DNA from: Anthoceros angustus
Taxonomy: Eukaryota; Streptophyta; Anthocerotopsida; Anthocerotales; Anthocerotaceae
Assembly: GCA_010909165.1 (NCBI GenBank)
Contig: MU008176.1
Location: 364,856-428,855, forward strand
Direction: 5' to 3'
Length of the DNA stretch: 64,000 nucleotides
Shown here: positions 33,940 to 45,977 of the stretch, piece by piece
Numbering within the stretch: the stretch's first letter is position 1
Layout of the letters: every line of letters begins with the position of its first letter
Made by a program: the position numbers and the translations under genes
The notes under the pieces: model-generated
Database searches by the model: none
What the model saw: only the letters and a program-made list of their open reading frames with translations
What the model was told of the DNA's origin: nothing

Positions 33940-36900
33940 CCTTACCTGGCCCACAAGCATATCTATTTGTTCCCTGTACATTTGTTTGACATCTGCAATA
34001 TCTGCCCTCAACTCTTCCACCTGCGACGTACACATAAACACGGCAAAACATGACAAGTCTGATGCTGGACCACCTCAGAATGTTGACAAGATTTCAGCCA
34101 TGACTCATCCGAAAGGTTCAATACTCCCAGTGCCAGCAACATAGATTACCTCTTCATCACGTTCCCCCATGAGTTCCAAAGCTGAAGTGTGTCGACGGCG
34201 GAGTGAATCAAACTCAGCACGCAAGGCAGGTAGTGAAGATGCCTCCAGACGGTACTGTTCACACTGAAAAACACAGAGAAAAGCTGACGATAAGTTTCAT
34301 CAATTGCGCTAAGCAGACTAGAATCCTTCCACATTTTGAAACCAAATGTACCTGTGTGGTGAGCTTCACAAGCTCTTCCGCCAGTGAGTTCCGAGTACTT
34401 TCCAAAGAATTCTGCACCAAAGAGTATTAGGTGGACAAACAAGACGACAAAAGAAATAAATGAAATACCATACCAAGAGCATGCACAAATAGCTAAACGA
34501 GAGATTCCTACTTACTCCAGACCTGACGACCATGACTCCAGACCTAGCTGGAGCACTTTCACAACCAAAACCAGCTGTTGAGATGCATACCAGTCGGGAC
34601 GCATATGATGCCAGTTCTCCATCTTTCTGGCGTAGATGGGCTTCTACCTGCTCCAATGTGGCAGGCGTGATAAATCCTTTGCCAAAATGTGTTGGTTCAC
34701 TGAAACTAAATCTTTCACCAAATTGTCGGTCTGATGAGTCCAACGTCGTCTGCAAGTAGTAGCTCTCCTCTACACTGCCTGCACTGCTTCCACTGGGCAA
34801 TCTCCTGAGGCTTCTAGTAGAGCCTGGCAAGAGGGGAAAAGCCGTAAGTCCTTGCGAACAGAATTCGGCTCTCACCAGCATACCGTGCTGCAAAGTTGCA
34901 GGAAACTCTCAGACTTACTATGTTCTGTGTGTGAGTTTTGAGAAACATTGTTTTTATCATTCGCCCAGCCATCTGAAGGCACCCTCTTCTCAAAGTCTGC
35001 TACTGCTTGACGTGCCTGTTCAAGCTTCTGCGCACCCAGGCAAGCCTGGCTTTAATTTCCATATTTGAAGGCAAGGGCTTTTAGTCATCAACATGTGACT
35101 GGTGTTTCACATACCTGCTCCAAAACCTCCCTGCTGGCTCGCTCCTCAGCTGAACTACGCTTGACTTTCTTTTTCAGCTCATTGAGCTCTTCTTCTAACT
35201 GCTTGTTTCGAATATCTTGATTAGCAGCTGACTCGGCAGCGGCTAGGTACTCTTGACGGTTCTCAAGTGCTCGTTGTCTTTCCTTTTCTACTGATCGTTG
35301 AAGTTGCGCTTGTTCTGCTCTCAAGCAAGAAAGCTGCAAAACCAAGAAGTGAAAGACACTCTCCTTATACACAGAAGAGACGTGGAGAAACTCAAGGAGC
35401 ATGACATAGCATGTCTGAACCACAAACCTGTGCCTCCATCACAGCCATCCTAGATAATGTCTGAGATAGACGGTCGTTGCTAGATCTCTCTCTCTCCTGA
35501 GCTGCCGCAGCCCTCGCTTCTGCCTCCTGTGTGCAAATGACAGAACCAGAGTTAAGGAGGCACCTGCACAAAGGTAGTGATATAGGAAACAAACGTCATC
35601 AAGCTCATAAGATAACAATTTAACATGTAGCCTTTTGAGTGATTGTACGAAGGGCAACCTGAAGCCGAGCATTTAGCGACCTCTCAGCCGCAGACCATGC
35701 CTCAGCCTTCACAGCAGTTGCTTCCTGCAGTTAAAAACCTCACGTTTAAACCCATGGGCCAATACAAGATAACTGCAGACTTCACAGGTCAAAGAGAGAA
35801 TTTATTCCCAGTCTGTGGGATCACCTGCAGTGCTTCAATCTGGCGGAGCAGTGGCCTAGTAGACTCAGGCATGTTTGCCAGGAGCTCTGCATATCGCTCT
35901 TCTGCACCCTGTCACAGCCATCAAGGGCTTATCAGACAAGATGTGGAAGCCAGAATGATGATAACGCAGAGGAAGTGTTCACCACCAAGACAATCACTCT
36001 TACAAAATTTTCGTTACTGGAAGTCAGTACTGAAAAAGACCAACCTTGCAGCGACTTTCCAACTCTTCCATATCCCTTTGAAGCATGTCTTCTCGATGAC
36101 CAGCCTAACACCAACATAAGTGACAAACAATGTGAACACACTGCATTCTGAGCTCTTCGACTAAACAGAGTGTGCACAATGGCATACCTGCTGGTCAGCT
36201 TTGCTCAGGGCATGGCGAAGTTCGTCTAGAGTTTGTAGCAAAGTTGCTTCCCGCTCTGCTGCCTCTCGCACACGTCTATCAAGGTCTGCCTTGGCATCAC
36301 TATTTGCACGTGCCTCTGCTTGAGCTTCAGCTTCTTTGGCCTCATGCAGGAGATTGACATAGTGCTCCTTTTGAGCAGCAAGTTCTGCCTGACCCTTTTC
36401 TACAGCTTCTTGCAAGGCCTTCTCTGTTGCAGCTTTGTCCTTTCTAATGCTTTCCACTTTTGCCTCTTCCACCTGTTTCATTATCCTTCAGGTCAGAAAG
36501 TTCTCTTTCGGGGGCCATGATATCCAGTCTTAAATCAAAAGAAAGACCACAGCTCACTCTCTCTGCTGCTCAGCAAGTTGAATGATCACAATCTACACCC
36601 TCCAAACAGCACAAAATCTTGTGTGAGGGTGGACTACAAGTCATCTTCCAACAGACTGCAAATCCAGAGAGAATATTGCACACCTGTAACCTAGAATTCA
36701 ACCGTGACTTCTCTTCTTCCAACTCCCGGATCTACGTAAAAGAAAAGATCATTAGATACATGAAACAGGAACAGCCAACAAGCTGCGTCACGAAACACTC
36801 TCAGAAAGATATTTGTACCTGGGCCCGCAGTTTCTTCATGTGAGCCTCTTGTGCTGCCTGTTTTTTAGAAAGCTCTTCACCTGGCCCAAAGGAGGGTCAC

Positions 36901-38454
36901 GTCTACTGAGTACATATTGAGAGAGAAGAATAATGACCAAGACCTTCCAAGTGTCGCCACACTCCTGAAAAACACTCAACCAGATGCATGTGTCCGACCT
37001 TGGTGTTACCTTCAGCCATGACTTGTTTGATGATCTCGTCTTTCTCTTTCAGAAGTGGTGAAGAGTCACTTTTGCGACTCTGCTCTCTTCTCAGCATATC
37101 CCTCTCCTTAGTTAGGGTATAAACCTTCAGAAACAAGGGAGTGTTCAAATCAATTTGTTTCTCAGATCGGGGCAGCCTATGAACAGAACAAAAGAAATGC
37201 TTGCATGAAAGCTGATAGTCTCACAAGTCTTTCATCAGTTATGAGAAAAATGTCAGACCTTCCGCTCAGCAGTCCCCAGTCGATGCTGGTACTCTTGTCT
37301 CAATGCCTCTAGCTCAGCATCAGATGACTTGCTCTGTCACCACCGAATAAATGAGTTCAAGAGACATAAAGAGTCATGACTGGACAGTGAAACCTAACGA
37401 ACAATACCTTCGACTCACCTTCAGCTCAGCAATAGTAGCCTTCAGGTCTTCATTTTCGATCAGCAGCCTCGAGATCTCGTCAGCTTTTGCCTGCCAACAG
37501 GCACCGTCACATAACCATATAAAAAACCCAACCAGCTCTCATGTTTAGAAATCATCCACGACTAAGTTGACAGTACTGGACCTCAGCCCTCATCTCAGGC
37601 ACCACCAATGCCAGGACAAGGATCTTCAACTGACTCCTACCTGTGCTTGTCTCGCAGCACCCTGCAGAGCAGCCTCCAGCATTTGCATTTCTCTTCCTCC
37701 CCCATGCTTCTCCTCTGCATCAGAGGATCTGACCACAGGACCATTGATGACTCCATTTGCCTTCCCATCATGCCGTTCCCCATCTGGTGATCTATCAGAA
37801 CCTATCGGCCGAACTTCCACAGAATCCTCCGCCTTTTCTACTTCAATACTCTCATGCACTACTTCCCCATTCGCACGAGGAGCCTCCGCCACCTCAACCT
37901 CAACCTCAACCTCTTTCAAAACCTTGGCTGAGGGACTGGCGACCTGAACCACCGGAGGCTCAACAGCACCCTGCGTCTGCTCCGAAGATCTATCAAGCTG
38001 CAAAGCTTGCACCACCTGACCATGTCCATCTCCACCCCCTCTTCCATCCTCCGACGAACCCTCACCCTCCCCCTGCTGCGGATCTTGACTGGCCCCATCC
38101 GGCAACGCAGAGCCTCCCGCTGGTGCCACATCCTCTGCTGATCTAGGCTCCGGCAGCAAGGGCTCCACTCCCACCTCACTCGCTGGTGCTGGTACTGCCG
38201 CTGGCTCTGGCTCGGGAACAACAACTGCAAAATTAGGAGCAAAGTGATTGAGCTACACCGGAATTGGCACGAATGCCACACTCCACCAGAGAGCTTGCTG
38301 CATTACCTGGTTCAGGAGCATCACTCCTGACCTCGAAACCAAGGGCGGAGTCGAAATTCTTCTCGATGGACTTGACGCCCTCGCTGAGCTTGGTCACAAC
38401 CAAGTCCCCGAGATTGAGGTTGTTGAGATTGTTCAAGGTCGTGAACCACGCCAT
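33940..38454 (-). CDS. GC5: Golgin candidate 5 / TMF-like golgin, about 18 exons
   Basis: Plant GC5 proteins are coiled-coil tethers on the Golgi, related to animal TMF/ARA160. The N-terminus MAWFTTLNNL...GVKSIEKNFDSALGFE is the diagnostic start. Exon 1 is 38454-38307, exon 2 38224-37641 (low-complexity, Glu/Pro/Val-rich linker), exon 3 37490-37419, exon 4 about 37334-37259. Further coiled-coil exons lie near 37126-37006, 36880-36822, 36732-36684, 36472-36187, 36107-36043, 35909-35826, 35727-35662, 35529-35427, 35334-35115, 35035-34920, 34900-34590, 34412-34340, 34266-34150 and 34021-33944. Heptad-rich segments such as EEELNELKKKVKRSSAEERA are long coiled coil. The C-terminal block GERDEEVEELRADIADVKQM and YREQIDMLVGQ is the TMF/TATA-binding-type end. 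A donor (CAGgtaagg) follows, so a tiny last exon lies farther left. Exon borders beyond exon 4 are approximate. Confidence 0.9.
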
Positions 38455-39625
38455 CCTAAACGCGTGGCTGGATCTGGTAGCCTTGCCAGTATGGTCTGAT
38501 TGCCCCCGGCAGGGGCCCCTCCCGCTTCCAGCAGATAAAGATCTCAGAAGATCTGCTACCGGGTCACAGCCCCATCACCCAGTTCGCCGCTCCCCAAGAT
38601 TCCACTGGATCCTCCACAAGCCTGCTGCGGGAACAGGACTTGGCAAGCTTGCCACTGTCCACTACCTATTCACTACTCACTGGACTTCCTTAACAATTGC
38701 AACAAACCATTTGTGTCCTTTACGTCATTTATGTACTGCGGTCATTATGTGTCTGGTGTCTCTCACCGAATAAAGGCTAGAAGCTCGACCATCTGGGAAA
38801 ATGCTGGCCACAACCTGTGGTGGAAACCTTCGTGCTATGACCCAGCCTGGCAAGGTAGAACGGTAGTAGGTCGCCCAGTTGCTCACAGCTGATGAACTGG
38901 GATGCCAACACAACGTTGCGTGTTGGTATGTTTGTCTCAGTCTACTAATTAGGATGAAATTAGGGCAACTAATTGTCATCGTCGTCTTGGTGTGCTAGGG
39001 GGCTTACTCTCCTGCAGTGCAGTTGGTAAGACTGATGAACAGTTTCTTGACTCCGCACTGCTGGGTAGTGAAGCGTTCATAACATGGTGGCAGCACGGTC
39101 GGTCTTCAAGCGGACCGTCGTTCAAGTCAAGCTGACGGGGAAAAGCTGGTGTACATACTTGGAACCAGAGAATCAGCACTTCATGACAGCTCTTGTACAA
39201 ACTCACAACATCTCTCAATGTGCTACGTCATAGGATGGTGGAAGGATACTTGATGTAACCTTTATTTATACCGCACTCTTGTGCTAGGAACAAAGACTGG
39301 CTGGATCATTGCCACTCGGTCATTTCCACGCTACGGAGAGAACATCTGGTATCTACGGATAAGCTACACCTTGCCTGAAGCAAAGCACGGGGTGTGAGGG
39401 GTCTTCGTTCAGAGCACCAAGCCTGTTCTGCAATACCTCAAACTCCATGTACAAATCGTTTTTCTACTAACAGACGGCTGCAAGACAGAGCATCCGAAAC
39501 TGATGTTGAATCCCGCTGAATCCCATCCCGCTCCCATTCGAGGGTTGCCAAATCTGAGGACATTTTGTGAATAGCGAACTAAGCTTGTCATCAACTTCCA
39601 GCCTGCCTCTACAGTGTGTGAGCTC
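38455..39625. other. Golgin promoter and intergenic DNA
   Basis: 5' flank of the golgin gene and 3' flank of the complex I gene. Short frames on both strands show no motif. No repeats of note. Confidence 0.45.
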
Positions 39626-40455
39626 TCATTTTCTGTACCACAGTGTCAAGTCTTTACGGCGCCTGATCTTCTTCAGCAATTGCAAGAGGCCATAGAGGAG
39701 GGCCTCGGCAGTTGGAGGACAACCAGGAACGTAGATATCCACAGGCACAATACGATCACAACCCCGCACAACAGAGTACGAGTAATGATAATAGCCTCCT
39801 CCATTGGCACAGCTTCCCATAGAGATGACCCAACGAGGGTCCGGCATCTGGTCATACACTCTGGAAACATGCCAAAGACAGAGGACGAATTAGCAGCCAG
39901 TTCTCCAAATTCCCGAAACCTCTCACCCGCTTCAAGAGTTGCAACCAGACTATCCTGCCTACATCTCAGCTTATCAAGGCCTCTGGATACCCGTAAAACC
40001 CTCACCAGAGCCAGGATCCATCACGCGCAGACAACAATTCAGAACAAAATCTCAACCCTAGTTTGCATCACGACTCACTTGCGCAGAGCAGGCGCCATCT
40101 TGTTGGTCAAGGTCCCAGCCACGATCATACAATCCGACTGCCGAGGGCTGGGCCTGAAGATGATGCCGAATCTGTCCAGATCATACCGAGCTGCTCCCGT
40201 GTGCATCATCTCCACTGCGCAGCAGGCCAGGCCGAACGTCATGGGCCACAGGGACCCCGTCCTGGCCCAGTTCATCAACGCATCCACCTTAGTGGTCACA
40301 TACTCCGCACCCTTGGACGGCTCCAAGGATGCGTGGGAGGCTCCGACGAGCGCTGGCACACCGGTGTGCAAAACCCTGCAAGACCCCAGCCCGCTCCGCA
40401 TCAACCGGGACGAGCCTGCGGCAGCCGCCTGCGCCGCCCGCGGCAGCAGCGCCAT
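39626..40455 (-). CDS. NDUFS7: NADH:ubiquinone oxidoreductase 20-kDa subunit (NDUFS7/PSST), mitochondrial
   Basis: Two exons: 40455-40079 and 39860-39626, joined in phase (CGC AA / A GTG), giving 203 residues. The start at 40455 begins [20 protein letters not shown], an Arg-rich mitochondrial presequence; a second in-frame Met at 40497 would add 14 residues. The mature protein has [78 protein letters not shown] and [20 protein letters not shown]. The four cysteines (CC, SC, GC) ligate cluster N2, the last iron-sulfur cluster before ubiquinone in complex I. The wording around [14 protein letters not shown] and [10 protein letters not shown] is mitochondrial and not that of the plastid NdhK protein. 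The gene is divergent from the acyltransferase gene on the plus strand, with about 780 bp between start codons. Intron donor and acceptor are canonical (GTGAGT, CCAG). Confidence 0.95.
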
Positions 40456-41236
40456 CGCTATCTCCGCCTTCCCTCCTGCTGCAGCGGCTGGAGACACAAA
40501 TCAACCGTCTCCGATCGTCCTTCCTCCAACGCAGCTCTTGCTCCCTGCTCCCTACTCCCTGCTTGCTCCCAGTACCGCATAAAAACTAAACAGACGCCGT
40601 CTAAAAACCCAACCACACGGCGTCACTTGGCCCCAGAGCGTGCCAAGTCCGCACGGCCAGGTCACGGGAAGGTTTGAACCACGTCGTCGCCAGGTAGTGT
40701 CACAGGAAGCGGGATAGGCCAGTGGCCGTCTGTTTTAGCCGGATTTCCGGTGGTGACGACACCCGGACGAGCTCAGGCCGTAGCGAGGGGAGATGGCTGG
40801 GTGCGCATACCGAGGGCCATGTAGTCTATTATTGCTGCTGAAGCTGAGAAATTAATGTTGCAGGACCTTGCGAAATCCAAGGTGACGTGAGGAGTTGCCA
40901 AATTTCGGGGAAGGAGGCTCACGACTGAGACTGAGGTGCTCCCCGTCGAATCATCGACAAGAATGGCAGGAAAGCAGCTTCCGCAGGAGTTGGGCAGTTT
41001 TGACCCGTAACAGATTTTTCCGGTCCGGAGTCTATATATGTGGACTGAGGTGCGGGATAGATAGCTGGTTTGTTGGGCGGACGTCTCCAGTCGGCGGATG
41101 TGTGGCAGAGAGGAATTTATGCTATCAGCAACAGCATATTCGAAAAATTTTGTTTCAGAAAACGGGGCGCTGTACATGTCATGGTGCGGAGGGCTGCTGT
41201 CCCGGGAGCTGGTGAGGTATCGGGTTAGAGGAGGCG
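40456..41236. promoter_or_regulatory. Shared divergent promoter region
   Basis: This stretch separates the minus-strand complex I gene from the plus-strand sterol acyltransferase gene and must contain both promoters. I see no convincing TATA box other than gtctatatatgtgg at about 41029-41042, which could serve the plus-strand gene. The frame at 40773-41267 on the minus strand has no recognised domain. Confidence 0.5.
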
Positions 41237-44161
41237 GTGAAGGTGAAGGTGAAGGTGCTCTCAGCAATGCGCGAGAGCTTCACAGGGGTTTGGAAGGCAG
41301 GATGGATTTCGCTGGTTTGCCTGCTGGCAATGATGTGCTGGCGAGTGGTAGCGCCAGGAGTGGATCCCAAGCTCTGGGAGGCTCGCAGCGCAAAGCTCTC
41401 GGGAATTATAATTCCGGGATTCGCGTCGTCTCGGCTGAGGGCTTGGTCCATGGTGGACTGTCCGTTCTCTCCCATGGATTTTCAGCCGCTGGATCCCGTG
41501 TGGCTCGACATTAGAAAGGTGCATGGTCTGCTCCAGGATTCAGCTGGCAGTGGCTGCTGTCGGAGGGTGGACGTACCAGGGCCTACTAGTGAATTTAGTC
41601 GATGGACTGAATGTCTGCAATTCTGTTTTTTCTCAGGTCTTGTCCGTGTTGAACTGCTGGATGAAGTGCATGACCTTGGATCCCGACACTCAGAAAGACA
41701 ATCCTGAGTGCAAGTCTCGTCCAGATACCGGTCTCTCGGCTATAACTGAACTTGATCCTGGTTACATCACAGGTACCTTTCCTGGAGCGTTGAATTTTTC
41801 TAGTGAGTTGGGGTGGAATCAGGTTTGCAACCTTTCATTGTTGGGCGGAGGTGAACCACTTTCTAATGCAGTCACTGTTTTCTTTACTGTAGGTCCTCTG
41901 TCCTCCATATGGAGGGAGTGGGTGAATTGGTGTGTGGAATTTGGGATTGAAGCTGATTCCATCGTTGCAGTCCCATATGATTGGAGGCTGTCTGCTTCCA
42001 TGCTTGAAGAACGTGACCTCTATTTTCATAAGCTTAAGTAGGCGCTGGCCAAAGGCTTTTTTCAGACTGTATTTGTTAACTTGCTGCTTGGTGTCTTCTC
42101 ATTGACATGCTACTGACGGTTTCTTTGTGCCTTGGAACTTGTACCAGGTTAACATTTGAGACGGCTCGCAAACTTAGAGGAGCTCCCTCATTAGTATTTG
42201 CTCACTCCTTAGGGAACAACGTATTCAGATATTTTCTTGAGTGGCTCAAGCTGGAAATAGCTCCTAAGCTGTACAACAAGTGGATCGACGACCACATTAA
42301 CTCATACTATGCTGTTGGTATGATTCAGTTCCCCATGTCTGCCAGAGTAGCAGTGTCATGAGTCTAATGCGGTTTAACTCTCTTGACTCCGTGTTCATAA
42401 TGCAGGAGCACCTTTGCTTGGAGCCGCAGAAACCATTAAGGCTTTGTTATCAGGAGTTACCTTTGGTCTTCCCATTTCAGAGGCACTGCACTTGTTGACT
42501 AGGGGCACTGTCATTACTGTAACAACTGTCAGTGGACATGCCACCATATGCCCAGCTGAAACTTTGTTTCTGCTGTTTTCCTTGTGTGGATCAGGGGACA
42601 GCTCGGAGGCTAAGTAATTCTTTTGGCTCATCCCTATGGATGTTGCCATTTTCAAAGTACTGCTATGAAGATAGCAAGTTTTGTAGATCATCAAGTGAGA
42701 ATACGGGTAATAAGAGAGGCAGTTGCAGAGTCTGCCATGCAGACGAATATGCAGTGAACGCCTCTGGCTGGCCGGTGGATGTTTTGAGGGTCGATTTTCC
42801 TATCACACCAGGTAGCTTTCATAACGTTGGGCTAGGGTGAGCACGGTGCGCAGTTAACTCGCAGCTATGCTCTATCTCTTGGTGACTTTATCTCTTACGT
42901 TTTACCCTCAACGGGTTTGTTCTGATCTAAACTCGTTAACGAGCTTGCCTATTGTTGTGCAGGCATATCTTATCCTGGAGTCTCTCTTGAATCAGAGACA
43001 GTTGCTCTTATGTCAGCATGTACTGTCCCAGTTCAACGCTCATATTCTGCTCATGAGCTGTCCGAGGGGACATTTTTCCGTGAAGTTGGTGATTTTGATG
43101 CTGACGTGAAGAGGTTTTTTAACACCCTCAAGAAGTAAGGGCGTAAATCTCTTGACAGTGTGCTTCAGTTGTGTGTTTCGTCAGTCTCGTGACTGACTGG
43201 AAAACTTGCCATGACCAGTACAGATTCTACCACGATGATCCTATACTGAATCCTCTCACCCCCTGGGAGCGGCCTCCAATACAGAATGTTTATTGCATGT
43301 ATGGCATCAACATGAAGTCTGAGGTTAGCATCTCGGAGTGAGCAATTAGATAAGTTGTGTAGCCTCGTACACTTGTTTAATCTGGCATATTTCACTGCAG
43401 GTTGGTTACCATTTTGCGCCTAGTGGCAGGTTCTATCCAGAAAACTGGACCATCAAAGACATCGTCTACGAAACAGAAGGAGGTGTTCTTCAGTCCAGGT
43501 TAGCTTTATCGGGTTCACCCATCTTGCTTGCGTTGGTTTTCCTTAGCCGTCTTTGTTACACGTTTTGTGACATTGCTCGTCCATGGTGGATTGCAGATCA
43601 GGTGCACCAGTGTTTGGGAATCCTGGTCCAGCTAGTGGTGACGTCACGGTGCGGATTTCTGTTGCATTTTCGGGTGTTGGTTTTCTGCGGCTGTTGGTTT
43701 TGGATACGGGTTTTCTGAATGATCTTTGGGTTGTCGTGCAGGTCCCGTACCATTCACTGTCGTATTGTAAGACGTGGTTAGGTTCACGCGTCAACATCAC
43801 AAGAACACCACAGGTCGTTGGCCTTTTGCCTCATCAAGTGGCTCCATGGTCAGGGGTTTTTAGGCGGAGGCTTAAACTTTTGTGCTGTGTTGACCTGTCA
43901 TGGTGTGCAGGGTGCCCACGATGGGAGTGATGTGCAGGAAGAACTAGAAGTGGAACATGAATATGGAGGTGATGTTCTTCCTCAGAATATGACTAGAGAT
44001 AGTCGCATGAGGTACATCACATTTTACGAGGATGGCGTGAGTGTTCCTGGGCAAAAGACGGCCGTGTGGGAGCTTGATAAACGTAAGTGCTTTTCGCAAA
44101 AACTGTTTTGAATGTGCGTGAAGCAGCGTATCAGACTGCGAAGAAGTCAGATATGTGCTAA
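41237..44161 (+). CDS. PSAT1: Phospholipid:sterol O-acyltransferase, 13 exons
   Basis: This enzyme moves an acyl group from a phospholipid to a sterol, making sterol esters on the endoplasmic reticulum; it belongs to the LCAT family. I read exons 41237-41518, 41637-41772, 41893-42037, 42148-42317, 42406-42482, 42595-42811, 42963-43134, 43185-43323, 43401-43498, 43597-43648, 43742-43813, 43911-44082 and 44127-44161. They join in phase to 588 residues. An N-terminal hydrophobic anchor (WISLVCLLAMMCW) is followed by KLSGIIIPGFASSRLRAWSM, GLSAITELDPGYITGPLSS and VAVPYDWRLS. The nucleophile lies in VFAHSLGNNVFRYF; the likely Asp is in SGDVTVPYHSLS and His in GAHDGSDV. Introns are 50-155 nt. Intron 5 appears to use a GC donor. 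The short last exon (PYQTAKKSDMC) is the least certain part. Confidence 0.93.
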
Positions 44162-45977
44162 GCAGACGGGTATGCGTTATGCCAGTGGATCACAGAAACA
44201 TCGTGAGATCAAAGGTCCTGCTCAGAGAAATGTGGCTGGAGACGATGCACAGTTTCAATCAAGACCCACAACGAACTTTCGCATCCAAATGTGAGCCACT
44301 GAAACCTGAAGCAGATTACGGCTCATGACGCCTGACCCAGCTACCTGACTAAGCTTTTCATTGACCTGGCAGCGAGACGGGACCCAATGAGAGATGATGA
44401 TTGCTTTTGGGATTACTCCAAGGCCCGGTGTAGCATGCCAGAACATTGCGAATACAGGTTAGTCGCTGACCCCAGCTCGCTTGCTCGTCTGATTACCTTC
44501 ACTTGTGCAAGATGAATCGTTAACTCTGGTGGCCGAAACAGATACGGGTTCGGTGATGTTCATCTGGGACAGAGCTGCAGGTTGAAGGCTTCCTCCATTG
44601 ATAACCACATTCTTCATTATTTGTAGCCATAATTAGACACCCGTCCCTAGCTTGCCTGGCTGTAAACCAAACCAATACAAGCTTGAGGTTGCACAGTCCG
44701 CATGTAGAGGGTGCCCTATCAACCACCACCTCGGACCCCATTCAATTGTGGGAGGTCCGCAAATTAGGACCACTCCCTCTATTCGAGAGCACACCACCTT
44801 CAAGCCGGTGATGCTTTCTAATTGTCTTATACTTAATACTCCAGATTCCGGACTCTAGGCGAACCTGGCTACCATTCTTCCCCCTGCCGACGACGGAAGG
44901 GGTGGATGATGTGTAAGTAATCTCCATGAAATAGAATGGAATGCCAAATTTACGAAAGACCAAGACGTAAATTAAATGGTGTCCCGGACTCAGGTCCAGC
45001 GGAATGCACGCAACACCACCCACCGCTAAACCACAAGAACTGTCGCCCATAGCTGGGCTATGAATCGGCGGGCCCATACCCAACTGTCCATGTTAGATCC
45101 TATTCAAAGTACGAGACCCAATTCAGGACAAAACTTGTGCTTTGTGAAGTGTAGTGGGACATAAGAAACGGGAATTGGTGAATCGTGACTTTTCTGATCC
45201 ATTTTCTAGCCTTGTTATATATGATGATCTCTAATATTTTACAAATGATTTTGAAAGTTTTCGAATATTCATGGATTGTTTCAGTTTCAACTATCCAGAA
45301 GTCTTTCTGGATCACCAGAAAAAAGATGTCCCAATTTGGGAATAGATCCAGCGGAGCCAATTCTGAAAGAGGACGGATCAAACTCCGAGCGACGCGCCTC
45401 AGACGGCCCCAGATTCGGCCACTCCCTCACGCTAGGAGCGCTCGCCCGAAAGGATGATGCGTCCCCTTCCAGATCCGGTGGTGGTTGTATAAAATTGTGC
45501 ATGAAATTGTGCACCAGCCGTGTGCTCGTCTCACAAGTATTGCCGCACAAGAAAAGACGCGCAACAAGATCCTTCCAGATCCGGTCCTGGTTGTATACAA
45601 TGGCGCACCAGCGGTGTTTTCAGTATACAAGTATTGCTGCAAACGAGGAAAGAAGCGCATGGTGCATGTACATGCTTCCGTGATAGAGGCCACTTGACCC
45701 TCCGCCGGCCATTCCGCAGCCGTTTTGCGCCCCGGTGCGTGCCCCACCTACCCGGAATCATCATGAGACGCGCAAAGAGCGAGAAAGGGCTCCGAGAAGC
45801 GGCTCCAGCGATGCCTCCAGCAGCGAGCCCACGCCCAATGCTGGCCCGGGTTCATCCCGCTTTCCACGAGTTTGGTGAAAATTCGGGAGTCCGGGTGTCC
45901 GTCGAATTGGGCGTTGCGGAATGCTAGTGCGGTGCGGGCTGGCCCTGCAGGATTGAGGAGAAGGGCTGTCCGGACGA
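44162..45977. other. Intergenic DNA with an imperfect 106-bp direct repeat
   Basis: Downstream flanks of two convergent genes. A diverged direct repeat is present at about 45465-45570 and 45571-45662 (shared ccttccagatccggt, caagtattgc). AT-rich stretch at 45170-45320. No protein family recognised in frames on either strand. Confidence 0.5.

Noticed and set aside
39626-40455. Plastid NdhK-type subunit as the identity
   Set aside because: Residues around the third and fourth cluster cysteines and the presequence match the mitochondrial protein.
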